DNA from: Hormiphora californensis
Lineage: Eukaryota; Ctenophora; Tentaculata; Cydippida; Pleurobrachiidae
Reading direction: 5' to 3'
Length of the DNA: 64,000 bases
NCBI GenBank assembly: GCA_020137815.1
Contig: CM035360.1
Span: 8,005,743-8,069,742 of the forward strand
The position numbers were made by a program, and so were the translations under genes. Below the pieces are notes generated by a model that searched no databases, was not told where the DNA came from, and saw only the letters and a list, made by a program, of their open reading frames with translations. Position 1 is the first letter of the stretch. Every line of letters starts with the position of its first letter. Of the stretch, positions 44,595 through 54,068 are shown piece after piece.

Positions 44595-47027
44595 ACCTAC
44601 AACTATGGCTCATGCAACTATGGCTCATAGAATCTATGAGCCATAGATGCATGCAACTATGGCTCATAGAAATGTGATCTGATTAGGTTCTATGAGCCAA
44701 AGCTAGTGAGAGTGAGTGACACGTGAGCGGTGAGTGACACGTGAGTGACACGTGAGTGACACGTGAGAGATCGAATCATATAATATTGAATGAGCACAAT
44801 ATGAATAATGAGCACAAATGTAAACGATTTACATAATAATAAATCTAATATTACATAATTAAAATTACACTATCAGTTCATCTTGGATATAATGGTAAAA
44901 GGGGTCCTTCTTTGGACACTTCATAGAGCTTTTCACGTGAATCAGCAGATCCTTAACACGATTTTTTCCCTGCCCGGGTGGATGCCCGAAGGGCATCTAC
45001 CCGGATGATCGTTTTAGCACGTGTGCTCAAAAGATCATAAAGGGTTTAGAAATCTCGGATTTGAAATAGTAACTCGAGCGTGGTCAAAATCGCGTGTGTC
45101 ACGGTAGCAGCATAGTAACTGCTCCTTCATAAAATCAAATAACTGTTTTGATGAAATATGATGTCAGGACGCTTATTTTTCAAAGCTGTGCGCGGCGCTC
45201 ACAACACTGTTGCTGAAGGGGTGAGGGTAGAGCAGTAACACTGTGTAACTGCATATAGGACGCATGCATCTCACATTGCGACCAAGCCTTTATATTGTGA
45301 TAGTGTGATACTGATCCTGTCGACGGAGGGCAGGGAAACACCGCATTATGAATACATAATGCAATAATTCTTGTTATTCAAATCTATGATCGGGTAGGTA
45401 CTAAACAGCCGCCTTGCATTATCACTATCAGGATCCACAGCAAAAAACTCTCCAACAGGTCTGATTTTCGAGAAAGTACATAGTATAGGTAGGATGTTCC
45501 CAGAAATTGCCTGGCTACAGTTTTTGATCTTTCACACTCTTCCAAAACCTCCCGGTACTCGTTGAACGTTGTAGTGTTGTTAGTGACGTCGATAACAATT
45601 ATAAATAGTGAATCCACTAAAAAGTTCTAATGAGCGGGATGGATATGTGACAGTGTCACATATCCACCCCCCCCCCCCTCACTGACACGATTCTGGGATG
45701 CGTCATTAGCAGAGTGAAACGATACGAGATACGAAACTTATGATTCGGGGGAGCTCATTAGCAGTGTGAGACGATACAGGATGTGGAATATGATTCGGGG
45801 AAGCTTATTAGGAGTGTTAGACGATAAAATGAAACACGATTCGGAGAATGTTTTATCGCTCTTTCTATCTATCTCTATCTCTTTTTGTCAATTATCTTGG
45901 ACTTGAGAACCAGATGAGGTGCCTACCATTATACTATAATGCGAGCTGACGCTACACACTTAGTGAGTTTAGTGCCCTTATTTTTGGTAATAAGAGCCTA
46001 TCGGGCATCGGCTCGCCTCATTGTTTTTAGGAGGATATGTTGTATTAGATGGAATGCGTTGGGTTTCATTTATTTTCGAGTCTTGCCAAACAGACCAAAT
46101 TCAAACCATTCCATCTAAAACAACAACATATCTGGATGTCGGCTGAGCCGACATCCAGATAAAAAAGGAAAAGGAGTATGGACAAAAATAAGGGCACCAA
46201 AGTTTGTAGCTTCCTCGCATTAGTATGGGTAGGTATCTCCTCTGGTTCTCAAGATAATTGACAAAAAGATATAGAGATAGATAGAAAGAGCGATAAAACA
46301 TTCTCCGAATCGTGTCAGTGAGGGGGGATATGTGACACTGTCACATATCCATCCCACTCATTAGAATTTGTTAGCACTTGGATTCACTACTCATTAGCTA
46401 TAATTGTTATCGACGTCACTAACAACACTACGTTCAACGAGTACCGGGAGGTTTTGGAAGAGTGTGAAAGATCAAAAACTGTAGCCAGGCAATTTCTGGG
46501 AACATCTTACCTATACTATGTACTTTCTCGAAAATCAGACCTGTTGGAGAGTTTTTTACTGTGGATCCTGATAGTGATAATGCAAGGCGGCTGTTTAGTA
46601 CCTACCCGATCATAGATTTGAATAAAAATCGTGTTAAGGATCTGCTGATTCACGTGAAAAGCTCTATGAAGTGTCCAAAGAAGGACCCCTTTTACCATTA
46701 TATCCAAGATGAACTGATAGTGTAATTTTAATTATGTAATATTAGATTTATTATTATGTAAATCGTTTACATTTGTGCTCATTATTCATATTGTGCTCAT
46801 TCAATATTATATGATTCGATCTCTCACGTGTCACTCACGTGTCACTCACGTGTCACTCACGTGTCACTCACTCTCACTAGCTTTGGCCCATAGAACCTAA
46901 TCAGATCACATTTCTATGAGCCATAGTTGTATGCATCTATGGCTCATAAAATCTATGAGCCATAGTTGCATGCATCTATGGCTCATAGATTCTATGAGCC
47001 ATAGTTGCATGAGCCATAGTTGTAGGT
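44595..47027. mobile_element. Nested foldback element with CATAGTTGCATGAGCC arms
   Basis: ACCTACAACTATGGCTCATG at the left is inverted at 47008-47027. The arms also share CACGTGTCACTCACGTG repeats, GTAAACGATTTACAT and a 130-base block with CCAGAAATTGCCTGGCTAC. They are inverted over almost 1 kb, with later insertions on the left (44966-45378) and in the middle, where GGATATGTGACAGTGTCACA forms its own hairpins. Minus-strand frames at 45617 and 46707 are from opposite arms and code nothing known. Confidence 0.8.
44966..45378. mobile_element. Insertion in left arm, TCCCTGCCCGGG start, hairpin near end
   Basis: The intact right arm reads AACACGATTTTTATTCAAAT; in the left arm about 410 bases stand between the T run and ATTCAAAT. 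The insert begins TCCCTGCCCGGGTGGATG with a hairpin (GGTGGATGCCC with GGGCATCTACC), has GGGCAGGGA inverted near its end, then the hairpin GCATTATGAATACATAATGC and ends CTTGT. Insertion between T residues and a terminal hairpin recall Helentron-type elements; this is inference. Confidence 0.6.
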
Positions 47028-47689
47028 AATCCGTTGGCCCCAGGACGTGGCGTCAATTTTTGAGTGGCGGAGATGTCAAAATTTTTTGGCGCTTGCGGAT
47101 GACGCCACACCCGAAAAAATCGAATCGCTAATTTGTTTTTTTGGCCTATCATTTGGCGCTAATTTTTGGCGCTAATTTTTTGGCGCCATATAAACTGATG
47201 CCAGAAACCCCCTAGTGGCCCCCAGGAGGCGCTAGAGTCACCTAAAAGCCCCCTAGAAGTCTCCAAGAGGCCACTAGAGTCTATTAGAGTCCCTCAAAAG
47301 CCCATAAAGATCGCATGCAGCCCCAGATGAGCACACAAGGCCCCCAAAAAGCCACTAGAGTTCTCTAGAGTCCCCTGAAACGCCCCAAGAGGACACCAGA
47401 GGTCCTTGAATGTCCGTAGAAGTCCCTAAAGACCCACAGAGGCATCAAGGATTGAACAGTTAAAAAAGAGCTGTGTTTATGTAAATATATCGACATGTAA
47501 GAACTCAATTAGCGCCATGTAAATGGCGCTATAAATTACTTTGGCGCTTTGATGTGGCGGAGTTTATGTGGCGCTTTTATGTGGCGTCAATTATTGACGC
47601 CACACCGGAAATTCAAAAAACCACATGGCGCTAAAATCGACTAAAAATCCATTGGCGCCATCCTCTCAAAATTGACGCCACGTCCTGGG

Positions 47690-48130
47690 GCCAACGCCAC
47701 GTCCCTGGGGCCACAAGGCGGTTAAAACCGCCACGTGGCGGTGTTCAAGGGCCGTGGCCCTTCTACCGCTATAAAGCACTTAAAAGCGCTTTTGAAAGCG
47801 CTGTAAAGCGCTTTTTATAGCGCTATAAAGCGCTTTATAGCGCTTTGTAGCGCTATTTAAAGCGCTTTTCAAAAGTGCTTTTTAGACCGCTTTTAAAAGC
47901 GCTTAAAAAAGCGCTTTAAAGCGCTACTGTACGATTTAAAGCGCTTCAAAGCGCTATAAAGCGTTCTTAAAAGTGCCTTATAGCGCTTTATTTTTAGATT
48001 TTGAACAATTTTGAAAGCGCTTTATAGCGCTTTAAATCGCTACAAGAATCGCTTTAAAGCGCTTTGAGCGCTTTAAAGCGGTACCGCTTTAAAGCGCTTT
48101 TTCAAACGCTTTAAAGCGCTTTAAACCGGT
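47690..48130. repeat. Dense AAAGCGCTTT palindrome array
   Basis: About 30 copies of AGCGCT with A/T flanks lie here, many forming GCGCTTTAAAGCGC palindromes. It is the subterminal part of the 6.5-kb element; a smaller version is at 44310-44400. Confidence 0.85.
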
Positions 48131-48352
48131 CGAAAAAGTTCAGACCAGAACTACCATATTACCGAATATGATTGATGATAATGTACTACATTAACCGTAG
48201 TATTATGCACTATGCTGCAGGGACATCACACACACACATCACCCACACACATGATATTGATCAAGCCTGAACAACAGGTTATTGAATCAATCGACCGTTC
48301 AACGGTACGAGGTGCCATCACTGATTTCGTGCAGTTGATCCGAGGATCACGA

Positions 48353-48767
48353 ATTCAATTAATATGTCGTGATTACTGTTTAATAGCCCAACTGGTCATT
48401 CCGAAAAATCAGATACAAACACATTAATGTGCCGCACTGTATATGAGTTACTCCAACCCTCCAGTTTCAATGCTTGTTTAACGAAGGAAGTAACCAAGCG
48501 ATCCACTGGATTCGATATATCTAGGCGCATATCATATTCCCACTGTACTGATGTATAGTGCTAATACATCAGTACTGTGGGAATATGATATGCGCCTAGA
48601 TATATCGAATCCAGTGGATCGCTTGGTTACTTCCTTCGTTAAACAAGCATTGAAACTGGAGGGTTGGAGTAACTCATATACAGTGCGGCACATTAATGTG
48701 TTTGTATCTGATTTTTCGGAATGACCAGTTGGGCTATTAAACAGTAATCACGACATATTAATTGAAT
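48353..48767. repeat. Near-perfect palindrome, arms about 203 bp
   Basis: ATTCAATTAATATGTCG at the left is inverted at the right end, and the whole arm, including CGCTTGGTTACTTCC and CGATATATCTAGGCGCATAT, is mirrored with about one mismatch around a spacer of nine bases. A 22-base piece (48357-48378) also occurs after the ABCC stop at 3272-3293. No conserved protein. Confidence 0.9.
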
Positions 48768-49164
48768 ATGATTGACAAGGTACCATACGACACACAGTCT
48801 GTCATTTACACTCACTCTCTCTCTTTCTCTCATTAATTATCCCCTTATCACGTTTTGTTTTTTTTTTGTTTTTTAATTTCCAAGAATTCCAATCTCCCTC
48901 TCTCATATCTCTCTCTTTATCTCTCTCTTCTTTTCACTGACAGTGTCAGAACTTGTCCCCTTTTGTGTAAAAGGTGAAGTAGTGTGTGTTAATCTTTTTG
49001 TATGTGTTTTTGGCAAAAACTTTTTGCTTAGTTTGTTTTGTCACATCTCTGTGTGTAACCACTAACCACCCATAATTGTGATTGTTTTGCTTGTCTTGTG
49101 TTTTCTCGCGGAATATATACCCAATAACCTTCTGCACGTCTTGTGCAAGCGCCCCTATATCGCA

Positions 49165-49260
49165 CTCTCGCAATATAGGTGTGAAATGCACTCCAGCTTC
49201 GCTGTCGTGCATTTCACCTCCATATACGCTCTGCAGTGCAGAGCGTATATGGCGCGCTTG
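49165..49260. repeat. Pair of GC-balanced hairpins
   Basis: GTGAAATGCAC pairs with GTGCATTTCAC around CTTCGC, and directly after it CCATATACGCTCTGCA pairs perfectly with its inverse. They break up the 198-codon minus-strand frame seen at 49542-48946, which I do not believe codes. Confidence 0.8.
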
Positions 49261-49479
49261 CACTGCGTGCAGAACGTTTATATGTACTATATATATCAAT
49301 TCCAATCGGTTTCGTGGCGCTGAACACGACTCTGACCATAAAAAGTTGATATCAAGAACATGCCAAAAGCTGGTGTAAAACACACATATTTTTCTTATTT
49401 CGGTATTTTCGGTAAAAAAGTAAACTTTTTTAATCGCCTGGCCCATGTAATTGACATACACTGTCCAAATTTGCCTCAT

Positions 49480-49720
49480 ACAACGTCTAGATGGTGTAGC
49501 AACGTTTAGACGGGTTTTGATAAAATCCGCTAAAATCGGCACAAAATTACTTGAGACGGGGAAAAACGTGCTCGATCAAGCTTAAGACGGCTTATAGACT
49601 GTCGTTGTGACGGGTCTCCGACAACGCCTGGACGGTGTCTAGACTGTACTGTCTCGATGTCTAGACGTTGTATAGACGGTGTCGTCGCGAAATCTGCTTT
49701 TTTCAGAGTTGAGACGGACT
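49480..49720. repeat. GTCTAGACGGT-rich repeat, relative of 20840-21732
   Basis: CGTCTAGATGGTG, ACGGTGTCTAGACTGT and GATGTCTAGACGTTG occur here along with TTTTGATAAAATCCGC, as in the intron 3 copy. It ends just beside exon 1. Confidence 0.65.
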
Positions 49721-49767
49721 TTTATCTCCATATATGTCGCAAAATTTAACAAAATCATATTTCTTAC

Positions 49768-49936
49768 CTGGAAGAAGATCTTCTTCGCTTCTTGTCGATT
49801 CTTTGGATCCTAGCTCATACCCGACTCCAGAGTCAAGGCTTTCGCTACTTTTGACGCACCCGTTTCCTTTTCTCTCTTGATCGTACAATATATTACCTTC
49901 TGTTGGTAACACAGCTACAGATGATCCACAACCCAT
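49768..49936 (-). CDS. STMND1-like gene, exon 1 (start codon)
   Basis: The gene starts with ATG at 49936-49934 and MGCGSSVAVLPTEG; Gly2, Cys3 and Ser6 suit N-myristoylation and palmitoylation, so the protein probably sits on membranes. The donor GTAAGA follows 49768. Exons at 40238, 21927, 20291 and 10701 follow on the same strand. Junctions 1-2, 2-3 and 4-5 keep phase; 3-4 does not. The product would be about 300 residues with stathmin-like features at the C-terminus (exons 4-5). Animals have such a protein, STMND1, also starting MGCG; stathmins bind tubulin dimers and destabilise microtubules. The identity rests on layout and short matches, so call it STMND1-like. An upstream in-frame ATG exists (50002), but the MGCG start is far more sensible. 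Introns are 9.5, 18.2, 1.5 and 9.4 kb and full of transposons. Confidence 0.75.
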
Positions 49937-50475
49937 TACTACAGAAACAAATAGTCCGAGTAGGTTTAAGAATGAGCAAGCATTATTCAGCTGCCACTGC
50001 ACAGGGAGCAGCTACGAAGGGAAAATACCTTTCAAGGGCACGAAGCTATGCATATAGTCAGGGCACACGATGCCAAAAAATGCTGAAAAAGGTCATAATT
50101 GTTATCAAGCTAATTCCACTTCTAGTAGGCTCTAATACCTTGGTGCCCACCTTAAGTCGACGGATAAGGATTTTAACTTTAGGAAGGCTAAGACCTGGGC
50201 AGCCTGTCCTAGACTCAAAGGGATATAGAAAACTGACCTGAGAAGGAGCATTAAGGTAAACCTGTTCCGTACCACAGTAGAGGCCATTTTATTATACGGC
50301 GCAAAAACTTGGACGCTCACATCTACTATGGAGAAACAGTTGGATGGCTGTTATAGTAGGATTATTCGAATGGCGCTTGGTATCAGCTGGTGGGATAGGG
50401 TCTCTAATGAGGAAGTCTTCCAGAATGTCCCAAGAGTTTCTGAGACTGTGAGGACTCGTAGACTTAGGCTGGCTG

Positions 50476-50534
50476 TTGGTGACATAGACACCTGGTGCGA
50501 CCAAGATTGAGCGCCAGGTGTCTATATCACCAAG
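50476..50534. mobile_element. Tiny hairpin element (59 nt) in the RTE-type LINE
   Basis: TTGGTGACATAGACACCTGG and the near-inverse CCAGGTGTCTATATCACCAA make up almost the whole element. GCTGGCTG stands on both sides (50468-50475, 50535-50542), agreeing with the 8-bp duplication of the copy at 10145. Confidence 0.8.
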
Positions 50535-50543
50535 GCTGGCTGG

Positions 50544-51557
50544 CAGGAACCGACCGATTATCGGAATCGTAATCGTTATCGTTTAAAAATCGTTATTTTT
50601 GCTGAATCGGTATCGGATCGTATTCGTTAAAATTTACAAAAAGAATCCGATTTTTTAAACGATTTAAGGACATGTAATCAGTGACCAATGTCTAACTAGC
50701 CAGTAGAGACGGTTTCTTTGAACAGAATCCATTGATTACCCGAACACACGATCCGTGCTAAATAGCTGGTAGCACGGATAGTATTTCAGACCACTAATAA
50801 ACACGTGATCAAACTGACCAGCCTATCAAATGATGGTATATCAAACCAATACCAATACCAATGATGTATTATCACTTGATGCTCAGCTACTGCGTTCACC
50901 AATTGGGTATTGAGTGTTGTGCAGGGTATAAATGACAATTACCTTACAGTCCGTCATACACATTTTTATATGGAATTTTGTGCTCGTATTTTCTGTCAGA
51001 ATCTGTATAACACGCACGTGAATTTGAGCCGCGGCGCGGCGCATCTGCACGTGCGAGTTTTCAAGAGAGAGTGAGAGACAAACGTACAACGTTAATGTGC
51101 GTCTCTCTCTTTAATCTCGCACGTGAATTTGAGCCGCGGCGCGGCGCATCTGCACGTGCAGTTCATCCAGATAGAAATTCCAAATAGAAATCCCAGAGAG
51201 AAATTCCAAAAAAAATGTGTATGACGCCGTGTTACTCTCGTTAATTAAGCTCGCATATTTCAAGAAACTTTTAAATAAAAAACTTTTTTTCTGGGAAACT
51301 ACAGGTGTCTCTGAATTATGTGATTCACATTTGAAAAGTTTCTTATAAAAAAGTTTCTCACTAAAGCGTTTCTTAAAAAATGAGAGTAAGGTGTATGATA
51401 TTGATACAGAATACAGATGAATTATGATGATTTATTCCAGTTAATTTTGAAACCCGAAAAATCGTTATCGTATCGTTATCGTATCGTTATCGGTTAAAAG
51501 TTTAATAATCGTATCGGAATCGGAATCGTTTTGAAATTTGGAATCGGTCGGTTCCTG
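50544..51557. mobile_element. hAT-type non-autonomous element, 8-bp target duplication
   Basis: The ends are CAGGAACCGACCGATT and its inverse, and CTGGCTGG stands on both sides (50536-50543, 51558-51565). CAGG ends and an 8-bp duplication are usual for hAT. The subterminal regions repeat CGTTATCGTATCG and GGAATCGGAATCG. Inside, a block GAATTTGAGCCGCGGCGCGG occurs twice, about 104 bases apart. No transposase frame. Confidence 0.9.
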
Positions 51558-51842
51558 CTGGCTGGACATGTCCACAGGCACGAGGAGCTAACAGCTCACC
51601 AGCTGCTGTTCTGGGAACCAGATAGGGGCTCTAGAGGCCGGGGTAGACCCAAGAAAACCTATATTAACCAGCTCAGGGAGGATACTGGCTTATCAAATGA
51701 TGGCGACATCAAAAAGCTAATGGAACATTGTGTGCTGTAGCGGACCGAACTTATTACTCGGATAATGAACCGTCAAGTAAGTCAAGTCTCACTTTAAACC
51801 CCTCCGCCTCTCCCTTTACTACGCCTCGGGATCGTCGTCGTA

Positions 51843-52439
51843 ATTTAAACCGTTCTAGGATAAACTACAGCTAGCTTTTCCAAGCGGCGCGCTGGGAGAA
51901 ATAACGCGCCACTGGCAAGAGTTTATAGCTCATATAAAGTGGTTTGTCGATTGGAGCTACGGGTCAAAAGTTTAAAAAATTAATTTGAGCACAGGAGTTC
52001 CAATCTCAAAATCTTTTCGAGACTAGCGCACCCATTGGGTGCGCCTCAAGTAAGGGCTTTTTGATAACTCATAACCCACCCGGCTTCGCCGGGTGGTTCT
52101 TTTCGCCCCTTTCAACGTCAATAACACGGTTGCCATGGCAACTGAATTGGTAACTATGGGGACTAGCATGTTAAAAGTCGAAAATGTTAACAAACTTCCA
52201 CCTGCACCATCCGTTCCTAGCCTATCTCTCACTTTCTCCCTACTCATGTTGGTGTACGCTCTGGGCTTCCTGACAATTTCAAGGTGCGAATTTAAGAGAT
52301 CAATGTCATGGAGGTGCAGTGCTGTTCCAGAAACTCATCATGTGAAAACTTGGCCGCTATGTAGCCGATTCGGAGATTTCTATATTCGACTGGAGTAATC
52401 ACCCTTAATCACCCTTGGGCGACTTTGGGTAAAGCTATC
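51843..52439. other. Mixed repeat remains
   Basis: 51870-51945 matches 10930-11000 inverted (TTCCAAGCGGCGCGCTGGGAG against CTCCCAGCGCGCCGCTGGG). A hairpin at 52078-52101 pairs CCACCCGGC with GCCGGGTGG. A 101-codon plus-strand frame (52093-52398) has no recognised domain. Confidence 0.45.
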
Positions 52440-52598
52440 CGTAGTCATTGATTGGCTCGCTTGAACACGTTGGCGTAATCTGTTATATTCTCTAGCATGC
52501 TCTCTGACAGCAGCAGTTCTCCTGGACCTAGATAAACGTTGCCGAATAGCACTTTGGGTGGAAGAGCTAGACATCAGGACAGAAGTAAAAGAATGCAC
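52380..52598 (-). CDS. Short open frame, basic helical, unknown
   Basis: The frame contains MSSSSTQSAIRQRLSRSRRT and REHAREYNRLRQRVQASQSM, an arginine-rich likely helix, and stops after DYSSRI. The composition is protein-like. It might be a first exon or a leftover of a transposon-encoded protein. I see no domain and no matching exon. Confidence 0.25.
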   Translation of the reverse strand: MHSFTSVLMSSSSTQSAIRQRLSRSRRTAAVREHAREYNRLRQRVQASQSMTTDSFTQSRPRVIKGDYSSRI

Positions 52599-52752
52599 GT
52601 GCAGAATTGAATTTCCCCTTGGTGCCCAACTGCAACTGGGAGAGAGGTCTCCAGGTCTCTCTTATAATAATTGCACGTGCAAGTGTAGTTGCTAGGTGAT
52701 GTAGCACTGACAATTTGAATAGTAAGTAGTATGATTGGACAAAAATTGTTTC

Positions 52753-53037
52753 TCACTCGAAATATATACGTCGTTCCGTTTTCTTGTGCTGGCATTTATA
52801 ATACGTAGAATGATCAATAAACACAATTGTGTCATAATTAGGTTCAAATTTGACTTCCACGTCGCAAATTGGAGTCCAAGTCGCCACTTTAGAGTTCAGA
52901 ATCCAAGTCGATTCAAGCCGCCGACTTGGGACGATTTTTTCGCGCCGCCGACCTTTATCAAGCTCGGCGGCGTCCAACTCTAGTATACACTCCACATTGA
53001 TACAACAACTAATTAAGTGGAAAAATTTTTCTACCAC
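52753..53037 (-). CDS. Open frame of 94 codons, unknown
   Basis: Reads RREKIVPSRRLESTWILNSK and ICDVEVKFEPNYDTIVFIDH. It has no low complexity, but no domain or splice context is recognised. The region contains inverted GGCGGC words, so chance is possible. Confidence 0.2.
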   Translation of the reverse strand: MVEKFFHLISCCINVECILELDAAELDKGRRREKIVPSRRLESTWILNSKVATWTPICDVEVKFEPNYDTIVFIDHSTYYKCQHKKTERRIYFE

Positions 53038-53275
53038 AACTGTAATTATCTAAAGGATGTTTTAATAATTCTTTATGAAAATCTCAAGCACGTATATAGT
53101 CTGCAATTCACAAGCTTTGACACAGAGCTCTTAGCAACTAAACGTAAATGTGTGTAGCGTGCGAGAGGTTTAAAATACTATGTCGTGGATAACAAGCAAC
53201 AAGCAACGACAATAAATTTAACGGCAAATCTAGAAAATTTCCACTCTCAATAAGAAAAAACGGTAATATACCATG

Positions 53276-53430
53276 TCAGTTCCCGGCTTCTATCTCCACC
53301 AGCTTCCTGAGCCCCCTACCTCTGAAACCCAGCCTGAAAGCTGTTTTTGTCAGACTTTCCACTGTCTGACCTCGAGCCCAACCTCTATATATATGGCCAT
53401 GTTCCAGTTGACACACTGCGCTGGCAAGCA
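53276..53430 (-). pseudogene. Fragment of restriction-like-endonuclease LINE
   Basis: The minus strand gives ARGQTVESLTKTAFRLGFRG then RGLRKLVEIEAG, matching ARGQVADSLVRAASRLGFRG at 18530-18600. A one-base deletion precedes it within the EVG motif. Only this tail piece remains. Confidence 0.75.
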
Positions 53431-53451
53431 CAATGGTAACCATGGCCTTCC

Positions 53452-53487
53452 CTTGGTGACATAGAAACCTGGCGCGACCCCCGCACA
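53452..53487. repeat. Left half of a tiny TTGGTGAC hairpin element
   Basis: CTTGGTGACATAGAAACCTG then GCGCGACCCCCG matches the left half of the copy at 10145. It ends where the AGGTGCCC element begins. Confidence 0.6.
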
Positions 53488-53488
53488 C

Positions 53489-54050
53489 AGGTGCCCGCTC
53501 CGCCCCAAAAAGGGTCGTTTCTTTCAAGGGATGTTGCACGCGATCCACTGGACCGATTTGCATCCGGTTTGTCGCAAAAGACTACAAATTGATCCTAATA
53601 TACTGGAAAATACCCGAGAAGTTTGTCTTTCAGCAGGAAGTGGGTCAAAATCGACACTGAATTCAAATCTACAATCTGACTTCCGAGAGTTTCTGCACTA
53701 CGCCCATGCGATTTAAAAAATATTGGGAGATATGTGGATGCAATTAGAATTAGAATTTGATGCCGGGTATTTTCCAGTACTCACAAGGCCTCAACCTATC
53801 TCCCAATATCGTCAGACTCAGTCTAAACCGCCTGGGAGTGGTGCAAAAAGGCTCAGAAGCCAGATTATAGATTTGACTTCAGTGTCAATTTTGACCCACT
53901 TCCTGTTGACAGACAAACTTCTCGGGTATTTCCAGTATATAAGGATCAATTTGTAGTCTTTTGCGACAAACCGAATGCAAATCGGTCCAGTGGATCGCGT
54001 GCAAAAGCCTTGAAAGACACGACCCTTTTTAGGGGGCGGAGCGGACACCT
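53489..54050. mobile_element. AGGTGCCC-family inverted-repeat element, complete
   Basis: AGGTGCCCGCTCCGCC at the left and GGCGGAGCGGACACCT at the right, with about 230-base arms sharing GATCCACTGGACCGATTTGC, GTTTGTCGCAAAAGACTAC and AGGAAGTGGGTCAAAAT. An interrupted half copy is at 7004-8333. No coding content. Confidence 0.85.
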
Positions 54051-54068
54051 TTTTCAGTTATAATTGGT

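Larger units (their letters stand above)
41674..48163. mobile_element. 6.5-kb compound GGCGCC/GACGTGGCGTC element
   Basis: The left end GGTAGTATGGTAGTTAAGG is matched inverted, with changes, at 48140-48163 (GAACTACCATATTACC), and perfectly at 57390-57408. The interior is full of GGCGCCA, GACGTGGCGTCAAT and AAAGCGCTTT words. A block with GGAGGCGCTAGAGTCACC and GAACAGTTAAAAAAGAGCTG occurs three times (41885, 42830, 47225). Nested within are a LINE insertion (43286-44085) and a foldback element (44595-47027). No transposase of its own was seen. It fills most of intron 1 of the STMND1-like gene. Frames rich in WRQ or GAK are repeat translations. Confidence 0.7.
50140..51842 (+). pseudogene. RTE-type LINE 3' end, interrupted twice
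   Basis: The frame gives GAHLKSTDKDFNFRKAKTWA, then a stop at LKGI, then LFRTTVEAILLYGAKTWTLT, MEKQLDGCYSRIIRMALGIS, NVPRVSETVRTRRLRLA, and after two insertions AGHVHRHEELTAHQLLFWEP and GRGRPKKTYINQLREDTG to a stop near 51740. This is the typical region after the RT of RTE-type elements. The copy is 5'-truncated, has at least one stop, and carries the 59-nt hairpin element and the hAT-type element at the same site. The 3' end may be the GATCGTCGTCGT at 51830. Confidence 0.85.

Noticed and set aside
41598-44595. Many 60-130-codon frames rich in WRQ, GAK and APR
   Set aside because: They recur in each copy of the GGCGCC repeats and on both strands.
48946-49542. 198-codon minus-strand open frame
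   Set aside because: It crosses two perfect hairpins and a GTCTAGAC repeat, has no domain and no codon-like pattern.
52070-52110. Bacterial-style terminator hairpin (CCACCCGGC with GCCGGGTGG)
   Set aside because: Such GC-rich hairpins are scattered through repeat DNA here and there is no bacterial gene context.
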